A stretch of DNA of 64,000 bases, from assembly GCA_024233875.1 (NCBI GenBank), contig JACKPB010000009.1, positions 62,001 through 126,000 of the forward strand, given 5' to 3'. The stretch comes from Leptospiraceae bacterium (GTDB lineage Bacteria > Spirochaetota > Leptospiria > Leptospirales > Leptospiraceae). Numbering within the stretch: position 1 is the first letter of the stretch; each line of letters starts with the position of its first letter. The notes beneath the pieces were generated by a model that ran no database searches, was not told the origin of the DNA, and worked only from the letters and a program-made list of their open reading frames with translations. A program made the position numbers and the translations under genes. Of this stretch, positions 26,259-35,069 are shown one piece after another.

Positions 26259-27272
26259 ATGAGTTCTCTGAACAATGAAAATCCGGAAAAACCGGTTCTG
26301 GTAGCCATAGTTGCTAATACAATCATCGCCATATCCAAAGGAATCGGGTATCTGTTTAGCGGATCTTCGGCACTTCTTTCCGAAACGATCCATTCTATTG
26401 CTGATGTCATGAATCAAGCCTTACTTCTCATCGGAATACGAAGAGGAGCCCGCCCGGAGAATGAGATTTACAATTATGGATACTCTCAGGAAAGATTCTT
26501 TTGGAATCTTTTATCCGCAGTAGGAATATTTGTTCTCGGCTGTGGGGTCACACTCTATCACGGTGTTCATGAACTTTTAGAGCATAGTGACGTCAAACCC
26601 GCCGGAGTGGAACAATACGTCATAGAAGCAATTTTGTTGATCTCTCTATTAGCCGAAGGATATTCTTTTTCTGTAGCTGTCAAAGAAATCAAAAAATCTG
26701 CTGATGAGAGGAAAAAGAAATTTTTTACATATCTCAATGAGTCTACAGATCCTTCAATTAGTGCCATTTTTTGGGAAGATCTGGCTGCGATTCTGGGGAT
26801 TTTACTGGCCTTCACCGGTATCGTGATGACCAACCTCACTATGAATAAAACTTTTGATTCCATTGCCAGTATCTTGATAGCCTTATTGATGGGTTGGATA
26901 GCATATCACCTGGCTATCGAAAACAAGAAATTTCTGGTAGATAGATCGATTCCTGATTTTGAAATGAATCTTATAAAAGAAATTTTGAATACTAATCCAT
27001 ATTTAAAAGGATATTCTGAAATCAAATCAATTGTTCTCGGTCCAACAAGATTGAAGTTTACAGCTAAATTGGATTTTCAAACCGAGAAACTCTTCAAAAC
27101 AACATCCTTCTCCAAAAAATTTGAAGAGAATCCTCAACTAACTTTGAATTTGAACGATGCCAAAATTTTGAATGATGAATTGTTTGAAGTTCAAAAAAGA
27201 ATAATAAATGAAATCAAATCAGAAATGATGAATAAAATTCCTAATTTAATGCATATCGAATTAACTATCTAA
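26259..27272 (+). CDS. Cation diffusion facilitator (CDF) metal transporter
   Basis: A 337-residue inner-membrane metal/proton antiporter, probably exporting Zn, Fe, Mn or similar. Membrane helices fall in residues ~15-240. The first metal-site half is SSALLSETIHSIADVMNQ with HxxxD, and a second acidic site appears in FWEDLAAILGI. The segment NYGYSQERFFWNLLSAVGIF is typical of the family. The cytosolic C-terminal domain is about 100 residues. It is transcribed alone, and a strong hairpin terminates it. Confidence 0.9.
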   Translation: MSSLNNENPEKPVLVAIVANTIIAISKGIGYLFSGSSALLSETIHSIADVMNQALLLIGIRRGARPENEIYNYGYSQERFFWNLLSAVGIFVLGCGVTLYHGVHELLEHSDVKPAGVEQYVIEAILLISLLAEGYSFSVAVKEIKKSADERKKKFFTYLNESTDPSISAIFWEDLAAILGILLAFTGIVMTNLTMNKTFDSIASILIALLMGWIAYHLAIENKKFLVDRSIPDFEMNLIKEILNTNPYLKGYSEIKSIVLGPTRLKFTAKLDFQTEKLFKTTSFSKKFEENPQLTLNLNDAKILNDELFEVQKRIINEIKSEMMNKIPNLMHIELTI

Positions 27273-27278
27273 ACCAAT

Positions 27279-27312
27279 GAAAGTAAGTAGATTCATATAT
27301 CTACTTACTTTC
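27279..27312. terminator. Bidirectional terminator hairpin
   Basis: A 12 bp perfect stem (GAAAGTAAGTAG / CTACTTACTTTC), extendable to 14 bp, lies between the convergent CDF (stop 27272) and GH13 (stop 27328) genes. Confidence 0.75.
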
Positions 27313-27327
27313 TCTAAATCATATTGT

Positions 27328-28863
27328 TCAGAGCTCAGGAGTGGGAAATATATCTTCTGAATCTTTGAGAAGGTCAGAATCCGACACAAACCAGTGGGAT
27401 TGTCGGGGTTGCAAGTGCACATATATCCCTTTTTCAATAATTTCTGTTTTTTCTTTACGGAATATTTTACCGGTATTGATATCCAGAAACTCTACTGAAG
27501 AGGGAAATAAGTCCCTGACAAAATCAGAGGTTTGATCGGGCAATTTTACCCAACCACTGATAGGTTGATTTTCCGGATTGAAAATAAATAATTCCATATT
27601 ATAGATTTTCATCTTTGCTTTTCCAACTTTTTTATCTGTTAGGTAGTACAGATGTCTGAGAATAAGGGGATTGTAATCCTGAATCTCATAGCAATGGAAA
27701 TTCATTTCAGATATATTTACTGTGTATTTCTTTCTTATCATCAATTGATGAAATGCTCTCTGGAAATAAGAATAGAGATCAGGTTTGACTGTCTCGGTCT
27801 TTCTTCTCTTGATCTGAACTGGAAGCCTGGTTTCAAGACCTAAACTCTGCCCTTCGTGATACAAAACTCCACCGGGCAAAAAATTCAATAAACTATTGTA
27901 TGAAATCGAATCTTCTCCAAAGGTAGCATAAGCTCTATCCTCATCATGATTCTCTAAGAATCTCAGTGATTTCAATTGATAATTACTATCCGCCTGAAGA
28001 TGAAGAGAAATCTCTCTCGACTTTTTATGTTTGAGTCTATCATACAATTCTTTGTCATAAGTAAAATCAAACCCCTGAACCTGAAGATCATATTCACGAT
28101 TCCAATAAACTTCTCCAATAAAGACAAATCCCGGAAATTTCAATCGAATCTCATTGATGAGTGACCTCCAATACTCCCTACCTTTCTTACCGTGAGTTTT
28201 TTCAAATATATCACCTAACGGAAGCATTGCCATATCACATCTAACTCCATGACAAACATCTGCAATACTCATAAGGATTTGGTAATGCATTTTTAAAACG
28301 TCAGGATGTGAGAAATCCCATTGTACCGTATCAGTCCATCCATCAAAGTATGGGTCCCTTCCATGGTAGTATCTTCTTCCATTCTTATGAAGAAAGGAAT
28401 TGTGACATTCTTCATTAGATTCTTTTATAAGAAATAAATCAGGGTGAGTGTCCAAAAGAGGAGTATCTACAGACATGTGATTGGGAACAAAATCCAAAAT
28501 CAGTTTCTTTCCAATTCTTTCCAGACTGCGTTTGAATTTTCTGATCTGAGCCATATCCTTTGCCAGAATCGGATTGGGTAAGTATTCATATATAGAATAA
28601 GGTGATCCTATAATGTCTGATTCACTAAAGTCAGGCAATGCCTTTTTGAATTCCCTTTGCAGACCCTCATGACTCTTGCAAATCTCAACAGAACGGGGAG
28701 ATGGTTTCCAAACACCCATCAACCAGACCCAATCTGCTGCTAAAACTTCTTGAGACTCTAAGAACCAGGAAGGAATCTCGTCAATTCGACATTGATTCTC
28801 CAGACAAAAAATTCTTGTATTTAATTCATAAATCTGAACTTGTTTGAATAAATCACTTTGCAA
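27328..28863 (-). CDS. GH13 alpha-amylase-family glycosidase
   Basis: About 511 residues, cytosolic (no signal peptide). The three GH13 catalytic residues are present: nucleophile Asp in GVRCDMAML, acid/base Glu in FIGEVYW and Asp in LENHDEDRA; LILDFVPNHMS is the first conserved region. It acts on alpha-glucans or related sugars; substrate unknown. I start it at a TTG (28863) with AAAGGGGGA six bases upstream. An ATG at 28941 is less likely, since the extra residues are antisense to the neighbour's signal peptide and its ribosome-binding spacing is too short. Confidence 0.85.
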   Translation of the reverse strand: MQSDLFKQVQIYELNTRIFCLENQCRIDEIPSWFLESQEVLAADWVWLMGVWKPSPRSVEICKSHEGLQREFKKALPDFSESDIIGSPYSIYEYLPNPILAKDMAQIRKFKRSLERIGKKLILDFVPNHMSVDTPLLDTHPDLFLIKESNEECHNSFLHKNGRRYYHGRDPYFDGWTDTVQWDFSHPDVLKMHYQILMSIADVCHGVRCDMAMLPLGDIFEKTHGKKGREYWRSLINEIRLKFPGFVFIGEVYWNREYDLQVQGFDFTYDKELYDRLKHKKSREISLHLQADSNYQLKSLRFLENHDEDRAYATFGEDSISYNSLLNFLPGGVLYHEGQSLGLETRLPVQIKRRKTETVKPDLYSYFQRAFHQLMIRKKYTVNISEMNFHCYEIQDYNPLILRHLYYLTDKKVGKAKMKIYNMELFIFNPENQPISGWVKLPDQTSDFVRDLFPSSVEFLDINTGKIFRKEKTEIIEKGIYVHLQPRQSHWFVSDSDLLKDSEDIFPTPEL

Positions 28864-28879
28864 AAGGAATCCCCCTTTG
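28861..28879. promoter_or_regulatory. Interlocked divergent translation starts
   Basis: Two TTG start codons diverge from this segment. The minus-strand TTG is at 28863-28861 and its Shine-Dalgarno GGGGGA at 28875-28870; the plus-strand AGGA is at 28865-28868 and its TTG at 28877-28879. Both ribosome-binding sites therefore lie in the 13 bp between the starts, and each transcript's leader must be antisense to the other gene's first codons. Confidence 0.6.
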
Positions 28880-30700
28880 AGTATAAAAAACTTAAATTTC
28901 CGTATAACAATATTCATTCTATTGAGTTTTCTACTAGTCATTTCCTGTAAAAAAGGAGAAAAAAATTCAGGTCCTCAAATTACAGTAGAGGATGTCCCCT
29001 GGGATGGAGATCCCAACTCGATACCCGAGTCAATGCGGAGAGCCAACCCTGTTGCTGACCCAAATGCAATTAAGGGAGGAAGATTTAGGGTTTATAGTCA
29101 TCAATATCCAAAATCATTAAATTATTACCTCGAACAATTCACTACCACTGCAGAAATCTTTCGGATGATGTTTGAACCTCTTACTTCATATGATCCTATC
29201 AGTCTGGAAAACATTCCGAGATTAGCCAGATCCTGGGAGATTTCTCCGGACAAGAAAAAGTTTACTTTCTATATGGATCCCAACGCAAAATGGTCAGATG
29301 GGAAACCGGTGAGTGCGGAAGATGTTTTGTTTACATATCAAACTATTATGGACAAAAAAAACAATACAGCTATCTTCCGGATAGGAATGGATAGATTTGA
29401 AGTCCCTGAAGTAATTGATTCAAAAACCATTGTTTTTACCGCAAAAAGTATTCATTGGAATAATTTTGATGAAGTAGCATCACAGCTTTATGTATTACCC
29501 AAGCACGTATTCGAAGGAAAGGATTTCAATAAGATAAATGATAGCTTTCCCGTAGTTTCCGGTCCTTACATTTTAGCTGAAGCAAAGCCGGGACGTTATG
29601 TGAAAATGATTCGTAGAGGAGATTACTGGCAGAGAGCCTATCCTTTCAATAAAGGAAGATACAATTTTGATGAGGTTTTCTTTAAAGTTTTCAGCGAAGA
29701 ATCTATTGGATTTCAGGCTATGGTAAAAGGTGATATGGATATCTATGCAGTCTACAAAGCCGCTACCTGGGTCAAAGAAGCTACCGGGGAAAAGTTTGAT
29801 AAAAATTGGTTGGTCAAACAAAGAATCTACAACCAAAAACCAATCGGATTTCAGGGTTGGGTCATGAATATCCGTAAAGATATTTTCAAAGATCAAAGAG
29901 TAAGAAAGGCTCTTGCTCATTTGGTAGATCGAAAGACTATGATCGAAAAATTGGCGTACAACGAATACGAAGCGACCAATTCCTATTACCCTGATTTCTA
30001 TTTGGGTTCAGAATCCTCCAAAAACCCAAATGAAATCATAGACTACAATCCTGAAAAAGCTAGAGAATTACTAAAGGAAGCAGGTTGGATACCTAATTCA
30101 AACGGTATATTAGAAAAAGATGGTAAAGAATTTTCGATTACTATTCTCGATAGGGAAAAAAGTACCGAAAAATATTTTACAATTTTTATGGAAATCGCTA
30201 AGGAAATTGGAATCAAAGCTAGCATTGAGACAACCGATCTAGCCGCCTGGAGTGCCAGGATGGACAAATATGATTTTGATCTGACCTGGACAGCCTGGGG
30301 GGGGGGAATCTTCAAAGACCCGGAACCGATGTGGTATTCCAAATACGCAGATGAGGAAGGTCAGCACAATATAGCAGGTCTGAAACTTCCGGAAGTTGAT
30401 TCACTCATTGAATCCCAAAAAGAAATCTTTGATGTCAAAAAGAGACATGATATCGTTAAAAAGATTGATCAAATTATTTATAAGGAGCATCCTTACATTC
30501 TCCTCTGGCATCTGGAAAACACAAGACTTATCTATTGGAATCGATTTGGAATGCCTACCAATCCTCTCGGAAAGTACAATAGTGAATCCTTTGCAGTAGA
30601 CTATTGGTGGTATGATAAAGAAAAGGACAATAAGCTGGAAAAGGCAATGAAAGAAAACTCTTCTCTGGAATCTTACCAGTCGGATGTAATTTGGAAGTAA
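28877..30700 (+). CDS. Family-5 solute-binding lipoprotein (oligopeptide/dipeptide type)
   Basis: About 607 residues. From the TTG at 28877 (AGGA 8 bases upstream) the protein opens with a lipoprotein signal ending SFLLVISC. The rest is an SBP family 5 sequence: FEPLTSYDPISLENIPRLARSW, KWSDGKPVSAEDVLFTYQ, VRKALAHLVDRKTMIEKLAY and FDLTWTAWGGGIFKDPEPMW. It binds peptides or similar ligands for an ABC importer, but no permease or ATPase gene is adjacent. An upstream in-frame TTG at 28844 would spoil the signal peptide. A G10 run lies inside the gene at 30297-30306. Confidence 0.9.
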   Translation: MSIKNLNFRITIFILLSFLLVISCKKGEKNSGPQITVEDVPWDGDPNSIPESMRRANPVADPNAIKGGRFRVYSHQYPKSLNYYLEQFTTTAEIFRMMFEPLTSYDPISLENIPRLARSWEISPDKKKFTFYMDPNAKWSDGKPVSAEDVLFTYQTIMDKKNNTAIFRIGMDRFEVPEVIDSKTIVFTAKSIHWNNFDEVASQLYVLPKHVFEGKDFNKINDSFPVVSGPYILAEAKPGRYVKMIRRGDYWQRAYPFNKGRYNFDEVFFKVFSEESIGFQAMVKGDMDIYAVYKAATWVKEATGEKFDKNWLVKQRIYNQKPIGFQGWVMNIRKDIFKDQRVRKALAHLVDRKTMIEKLAYNEYEATNSYYPDFYLGSESSKNPNEIIDYNPEKARELLKEAGWIPNSNGILEKDGKEFSITILDREKSTEKYFTIFMEIAKEIGIKASIETTDLAAWSARMDKYDFDLTWTAWGGGIFKDPEPMWYSKYADEEGQHNIAGLKLPEVDSLIESQKEIFDVKKRHDIVKKIDQIIYKEHPYILLWHLENTRLIYWNRFGMPTNPLGKYNSESFAVDYWWYDKEKDNKLEKAMKENSSLESYQSDVIWK

Positions 30701-30717
30701 TAGTTTAGAAGAAAAAT

Positions 30718-30753
30718 GGGAAATGAGATGGGGAGGAAAGGATCTCATTTCCC
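30718..30753. terminator. Bidirectional terminator hairpin
   Basis: A perfect 12 bp stem (GGGAAATGAGAT / ATCTCATTTCCC) with a 12-base loop lies between the convergent solute-binding protein and barrel genes. A T-rich run follows on the plus strand at 30754-30769. Confidence 0.8.
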
Positions 30754-30773
30754 TTTGTTAATTTTTTATACGA

Positions 30774-31817
30774 CTAATAACGTACCTGAAATTGAAATCC
30801 GAAAGTTGAAGATCGATCTCTAACACCCTGGAAAGGTCCCGAAGCACCAAAGATAGGACTGGCACCGGAGATTCTTGTTTCCAATTTAGTTGGGGTCTGC
30901 ATCAAATCTCTCAAATTGTAAAAGAAATTGATAGATCTGGAATGTGAAATTTTGTAAGTGTAACCGAAGATGTATGCCATCCCTTCGATATCTGTATTGG
31001 CCTTGTATTCATAATCATTTTGGAAAGGAATTCTATACTCTCCGAGTGTTATCATACTGAGATTAGCAAGTGTAAATCTAGTCTTACTTCTTCCGTAGTA
31101 ATAATTGGCACCCAATTCAAATTCATGGTTGGGAAAGAGAGCCAAACGATAGACCAATCCTAAAATTCCTAATGCAGAAGGATCTCTATAGTTGACATCA
31201 TACTTTATAGGTATTCTTAAATCAGCAACCTGACTGGAAGCTGTAATAGAATTTGTAGCAGTATAAGGTGTGAAATTTCCAGAAAAAGTATCGTATTGTG
31301 CGAGGGCTCCTAATTTCAATCCGATTCCGGAAACCCATTTAGATTTATGGTCTGGTATCAAATAAAAATCATGATCGTACTGAACGGAACCTTTTTGAAT
31401 CGGATTCAAAGAGAAAACCTGGACACCCAATTCTGTCTCTGAAGCACTTGCCAGCTTGGAATAATAAGGATTTCCGAAATGATTGTCTCCTGTATAGAGC
31501 ATATTGAACGAAAGATTTCCCCTATGACCACCTGACTTAGACCCGAAAATAAACCCAAATCCTAGGTTTTTTGCGGCTGAAGTCCCCAGGCTATTGGCCA
31601 CATTGAACTTTAATGGATGTGAAGTCGGATAGGGTAGATTGAACAATGAATTGTAATTGGATGATTGTTGAAGAGAAAAGAAGTTTTTTACTGATCCGGG
31701 TGACCAGTTTCCGTAACCGAATTGAACATAAAAAGCACTCTTCCTATCTAGAGCCGGATCTACAGCCAACAAATTGACAAATGCTGATACCAAAAACAAA
31801 AACAAGATTTTTTTCAT
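30774..31817 (-). CDS. Putative outer-membrane beta-barrel protein
   Basis: A 347-residue protein with signal peptide (MKKILFLFLVSAFVNLLA). The mature part alternates polar and aromatic residues as barrel strands do, and ends in FGFQFQVRY, an aromatic C-terminal strand typical of outer-membrane porins. I do not recognise the family; porin or channel activity is only inferred. It is monocistronic, converging on the solute-binding protein gene. Confidence 0.7.
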   Translation of the reverse strand: MKKILFLFLVSAFVNLLAVDPALDRKSAFYVQFGYGNWSPGSVKNFFSLQQSSNYNSLFNLPYPTSHPLKFNVANSLGTSAAKNLGFGFIFGSKSGGHRGNLSFNMLYTGDNHFGNPYYSKLASASETELGVQVFSLNPIQKGSVQYDHDFYLIPDHKSKWVSGIGLKLGALAQYDTFSGNFTPYTATNSITASSQVADLRIPIKYDVNYRDPSALGILGLVYRLALFPNHEFELGANYYYGRSKTRFTLANLSMITLGEYRIPFQNDYEYKANTDIEGMAYIFGYTYKISHSRSINFFYNLRDLMQTPTKLETRISGASPIFGASGPFQGVRDRSSTFGFQFQVRY

Positions 31818-32227
31818 AAAATTACATTTCCTTATAACAGACTGAATTCCAGTATTTGGACAGTTGGGATTGTTGAAAAGTTAAAAAGAATGGAAAATTT
31901 AACGAGAAAACTTCAGCCTTATGGATAGGAAAATTTTTTTTCTATTAAAAGGATCAACTCATAAATTCATTTTCAAAAGTTAGTGGAGACCCGCAGCGGA
32001 TCATTCTATGTTAGATACCGTTTGCTATCTAGGGAAATAGTCTCAATTAAAGTTAATGTCTATTCAAAAATCCTTATGACTAGTAAATAAGTTATTTACT
32101 AAAGAAATCTAACCTGTATTGCTCCTAGGTGTAAGCTATTAGTGCAATGGAAATGGCCAATCAAATGGGTATTGAAATTCTCAAAGAATTTTTCTTGAGA
32201 AGTAGCTGAATATGTTGAATTCATCAA
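31818..32227. other. Intergenic stretch with left boundary repeat
   Basis: This 410 bp stretch holds no gene I can support. It contains the first copy of a ~73 bp direct repeat (32029-32101) and, overlapping its edge, a small inverted repeat TAGATA/TATCTA (32012-32031). The barrel gene promoter should lie at its left end. Confidence 0.5.
32029..32101 (+). repeat. Direct repeat, left copy
   Basis: About 73 bp matching 38568-38640 in the same orientation at most positions. The shared core, 18 identical bases ending TATTCAAAAATCCTTAT, lies near the middle. The two copies bracket the accessory region at 32.1-38.57 kb. Confidence 0.7.
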
Positions 32228-32818
32228 TTAATCTAGTGATACAAGATAATCTTCAATAAACTGGCTAGTCGCACTCAATTGCTCCTTCGGAGCTCTTGCC
32301 CGCACACTGGTTGCCAATCCGATGAGAGTTGTTGTTAAAAATGCCGCTGTAGATTGATGATTGAACTGCTTTTTTGTATTTGTAGATTTCTTATAGTTCA
32401 ATAAAGCATGCTCAAAGCCTGAACGAATTCTTTGAAAGTACTGATCAATGACCGGGCCCAAGCAGGCATCAAGAGAGACTCTCTCCGCAGAGGTGTTACA
32501 CATCAGGCATCCGAGACCATATAACTCGCGGGACCCGTACTCGGAAATACTATAGAAAACTAATGAAATATCTACCAAACCCGCGTTCTTCTTTTCAATT
32601 GGGGCAAGAATAAGACTCAAAAAAGTTTCATTATAGTGTTCAAGTGTAGCTTCGAATAACTGTAACTTTGAACCAAATTCAGCGTACATGGTTTTTTTGT
32701 TTATTCCCAGTTCTTCAGTCAGTTGAGCTGTACCGGTGGCATGGTAGCCATTTTCACGAAATACAACTATCGCTTTCTCCAGTAATTGATTTCGATCGTA
32801 TTTTTTTTCTCTACTCAT
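32228..32818 (-). CDS. TetR-family transcriptional regulator
   Basis: A 196-residue repressor. The N-terminal helix-turn-helix is clear (LLEKAIVVFRENGYHATGTAQLTEELGINKKTMYAEFGSK), with a typical TetR helical ligand-binding C-terminus containing LCGxx-like LMCNTSAERVSLD. It diverges from a SnoaL-like lipoprotein gene across an 80 bp gap containing two palindromes, so it probably represses both promoters until an unknown small molecule binds. Confidence 0.9.
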   Translation of the reverse strand: MSREKKYDRNQLLEKAIVVFRENGYHATGTAQLTEELGINKKTMYAEFGSKLQLFEATLEHYNETFLSLILAPIEKKNAGLVDISLVFYSISEYGSRELYGLGCLMCNTSAERVSLDACLGPVIDQYFQRIRSGFEHALLNYKKSTNTKKQFNHQSTAAFLTTTLIGLATSVRARAPKEQLSATSQFIEDYLVSLD

Positions 32819-32828
32819 AATTATCTGT

Positions 32829-32857
32829 TTGACATAAAGTAACCGTTCGGTTACATA
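32829..32857 (+). promoter_or_regulatory. Candidate promoter with TetR operator 1
   Basis: A consensus -35 TTGACA (32829-32834) is followed 17 bp later by a weak -10 TACATA (32852-32857). The spacer holds the palindrome GTAACCGTTCGGTTAC (32839-32854), with 7 bp arms. A repressor bound here would block polymerase for the SnoaL-like gene. Confidence 0.6.
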
Positions 32858-32861
32858 TTTA

Positions 32862-32887
32862 TTTAAGTAACCAATCGGTTACTTAAA
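32862..32887 (+). promoter_or_regulatory. TetR operator 2
   Basis: A perfect inverted repeat with 11 bp arms TTTAAGTAACC and GGTTACTTAAA around AATC. It shares the GTAACC/GGTTAC half-sites with operator 1, centred 28 bp away, and ends 11 bp before the lipoprotein start codon. Confidence 0.7.
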
Positions 32888-32898
32888 AGGATTTTACA

Positions 32899-33750
32899 AT
32901 GACTAAAAAGATATTTATTATTACAATCATTACAATTGCAATGATTTTGGGAAACTGTGATGAAAAAAAGATGGGCAATAAAGAAATTGTGGGCACATTT
33001 TTAGGAAGTGTATTGAAAAATGATCCGGCTACAATGCGTAAACTGGCTAATTCAGATTACATTCAGCACAACCCTTACATTCCTACAGGGCTAGAACCCT
33101 TTATCAAAATGTTACCGATTTTACAGGAAAACGGAACAAAGGCAGAGAACATTCGAATGTTTGAAGATGGTACCTTTGTCTTTATGCACAATATCTGGAA
33201 AAATGCAAAACCTTTCGGTGCTGATGAGATGGTATCCTTTGATATTATTCGTTTAGATGAAAATGGAAAAGTGGCCGAACATTGGGATGCTATGACCCCG
33301 GTTGTTACTAAAACTGCAAGTGGTAGAACCCAAACCGATGGTCCAACAAAGGTTGAAGATAGAGATAAAACAGAAAGCAATAAAGCATTAGCAAAATCTA
33401 TTATAGAAGATGTTTTGATGGGAAAAAATCCTAATAAAATTGTGGATTACATCAGTGCCGAACAATACCATCAGCATAATCCCGGGATTAAAGATGGACT
33501 CAATGGTATACAGGAAGCTGTAAAATATCTGATTTCTCAAAATAATATGTTCAAGTATACAAAAATACATAAGATTCTAGGAGAGGGAAATTTTGTTCTA
33601 ACCGTCTCTGAAGGTGAATGGAATGGGAAGCAACAGGCATTTTACGATCTATTCAGGTTTTCTAATGGTAAAGCAGTCGAACATTGGGATATCATTCAGG
33701 AAATTCCCACCAAAGGTTTGAAAAATGATAATGGCATGTTCGGGTTTTAA
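32899..33750 (+). CDS. Lipoprotein with two SnoaL-like (NTF2-fold) domains
   Basis: A 283-residue protein with lipobox IAMILGNC (Cys at about residue 20). It contains two similar SnoaL-like units: one at ~25-135 (YIQHNPYIPTGLEPF, ending DENGKVAEHWDAM) and one at ~160-275 (QYHQHNPGIKDGLNGI, ending SNGKAVEHWDIIQ). The QHNP and EHWD motifs match the aldol-condensation/predicted ester cyclase group of the fold. The tandem probably arose by internal duplication. It is probably controlled by the divergent TetR regulator. The reaction, if any, is unknown. Confidence 0.85.
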   Translation: MTKKIFIITIITIAMILGNCDEKKMGNKEIVGTFLGSVLKNDPATMRKLANSDYIQHNPYIPTGLEPFIKMLPILQENGTKAENIRMFEDGTFVFMHNIWKNAKPFGADEMVSFDIIRLDENGKVAEHWDAMTPVVTKTASGRTQTDGPTKVEDRDKTESNKALAKSIIEDVLMGKNPNKIVDYISAEQYHQHNPGIKDGLNGIQEAVKYLISQNNMFKYTKIHKILGEGNFVLTVSEGEWNGKQQAFYDLFRFSNGKAVEHWDIIQEIPTKGLKNDNGMFGF

Positions 33751-33767
33751 GAATAGGAGCCTATGAT

Positions 33768-34301
33768 ATGGAAACCAACATTCAAATTTCAAATTTAGGT
33801 CTTATCCTATCAATCATCCCCGTTACTCTTCATGGAATCGAAATGCTATTTCCAATGCAAGCACGCTGGATCGTGAATTGGGTACTACCTTTTTTTGTAG
33901 GGAAACTCCCGAATCCTTCCGCTTCTTTAACTTATGAAGAACAGGTCAATATGTTGGATTCAGCTCTGGATTCCGTCCCGGATCATAAAAAGGAAAATGG
34001 AAACAACTATATCTTTCTTCTGGGGTTTGAGCAGCGACAGGGTGCAATCGGTTTCATTGCGGTGGCTTCGGGTGCTTTATATGGTTTAACCCTCTCTATT
34101 GCCCAACGAAATCCTCTCCATCTGGTATTTACGGTTGTGGCTGTATTGATGATGATTGCCAATGCGAATCATGCAGGTATTCCCTTTTTAGGAAACCACC
34201 CTAAGGTGTCTACGGCCGGAAAAAATGTCGGAATTCTGTTTACACCTTTCTGGGCAGTTGTCGCGGCACTGAATTATTTAGGGTTTACATACTCAGGCTA
34301 A
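33768..34301 (+). CDS. Small polytopic membrane protein, unknown function
   Basis: A 177-residue protein with about four hydrophobic segments (near residues 10-25, 30-48, 95-115 and 120-170). I recognise no motif. It follows the SnoaL-like gene by 17 bp with AGGAGCC before the ATG, so it is likely in the same TetR-controlled operon. Confidence 0.75.
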   Translation: METNIQISNLGLILSIIPVTLHGIEMLFPMQARWIVNWVLPFFVGKLPNPSASLTYEEQVNMLDSALDSVPDHKKENGNNYIFLLGFEQRQGAIGFIAVASGALYGLTLSIAQRNPLHLVFTVVAVLMMIANANHAGIPFLGNHPKVSTAGKNVGILFTPFWAVVAALNYLGFTYSG

Positions 34302-34371
34302 GGTTCAATGAAAGGATAGAAATTTAGACTCATTATCTAAGCAGAAAATCAGTCACTTTCCGCCAAAGGGT

Positions 34372-34989
34372 TCAACGCTTTAAGAGTTTGAAACCGATCT
34401 CTCTACCTTGCTTTTGAAACATGGCTAGATTGATCCAAAAGAAGGCAAATTGCTCCATGAGTTCAAAACGATCATTGCCACCCACATCATAGCATTCAGC
34501 AAACCCGGCATCGAAGGCTAATTTTTTGGCAATTTCTTTTCCTTTGGTGGAATCACCACAAACAAAGGCATCCAGAACAATTTCTCCATACATGGGATTG
34601 GCGAGATTGTTCGCACCTGTTGTATTGAAGCACTTTACCACTTCTTTGGTTTGGGTGTGAGCTAGAATAGCAGGAGTTGTGCTTGCATATCCTTCTGCCC
34701 CCCGACCCATCACTGTGTTCATGGCATCAATGATGATTTTGCCAGTGGTATCTCCCAAAGATTGGACCACCTCGATTGTAGTCGGTGCTGGAGTAGAGAT
34801 GAGAATCACTTCAGCCATTCGTGTTGCCTCTTGTACAGAATGAGCTGTTGTATTGGGATTTTTTAAGAGTTCTTTCCCTTTGAACTCTTGAACATTACGC
34901 ACACCCAGTAAGATCGTGTGTCCACTTTTTGCCCACGAGGTAGCCAAAGCACCTCCAACATTTCCTGTTCCTATGATCGCTATTTTCAT
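34372..34989 (-). CDS. F420-dependent oxidoreductase-like NAD(P)-binding protein
   Basis: A 205-residue protein with a Rossmann fold: MKIAIIGTGNVGGALATSWAKSGH at the N-terminus and a GVRN second strand. The pattern matches the NADPH:F420 oxidoreductase / coenzyme F420-dependent reductase family. It is widespread in organisms without F420, where the true reaction is uncertain. The IIDAMNTV and KCFNTTGANNL segments match the family. It is the last of three minus-strand genes starting with the DJ-1 gene at 36619. Confidence 0.85.
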   Translation of the reverse strand: MKIAIIGTGNVGGALATSWAKSGHTILLGVRNVQEFKGKELLKNPNTTAHSVQEATRMAEVILISTPAPTTIEVVQSLGDTTGKIIIDAMNTVMGRGAEGYASTTPAILAHTQTKEVVKCFNTTGANNLANPMYGEIVLDAFVCGDSTKGKEIAKKLAFDAGFAECYDVGGNDRFELMEQFAFFWINLAMFQKQGREIGFKLLKR

Positions 34990-35069
34990 ACTAAGGCTCC
35001 TTTATTTTGAAATACAATTCAGTGTATTTCTTTGAGATGAATTCTATTAAATTAAGAAATTATCCCCAA

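Noticed and set aside
26036..26410. Minus-strand 124-residue frame
   Set aside because: It overlaps the start of the CDF gene and has no motif or good start; likely chance in AT-rich DNA.
28864..28941. N-terminal extension of the GH13 gene to an ATG at 28941
   Set aside because: The added residues are antisense to a lipoprotein signal peptide, and the ribosome-binding spacing is only about 2 bases; the TTG at 28863 has a better site.
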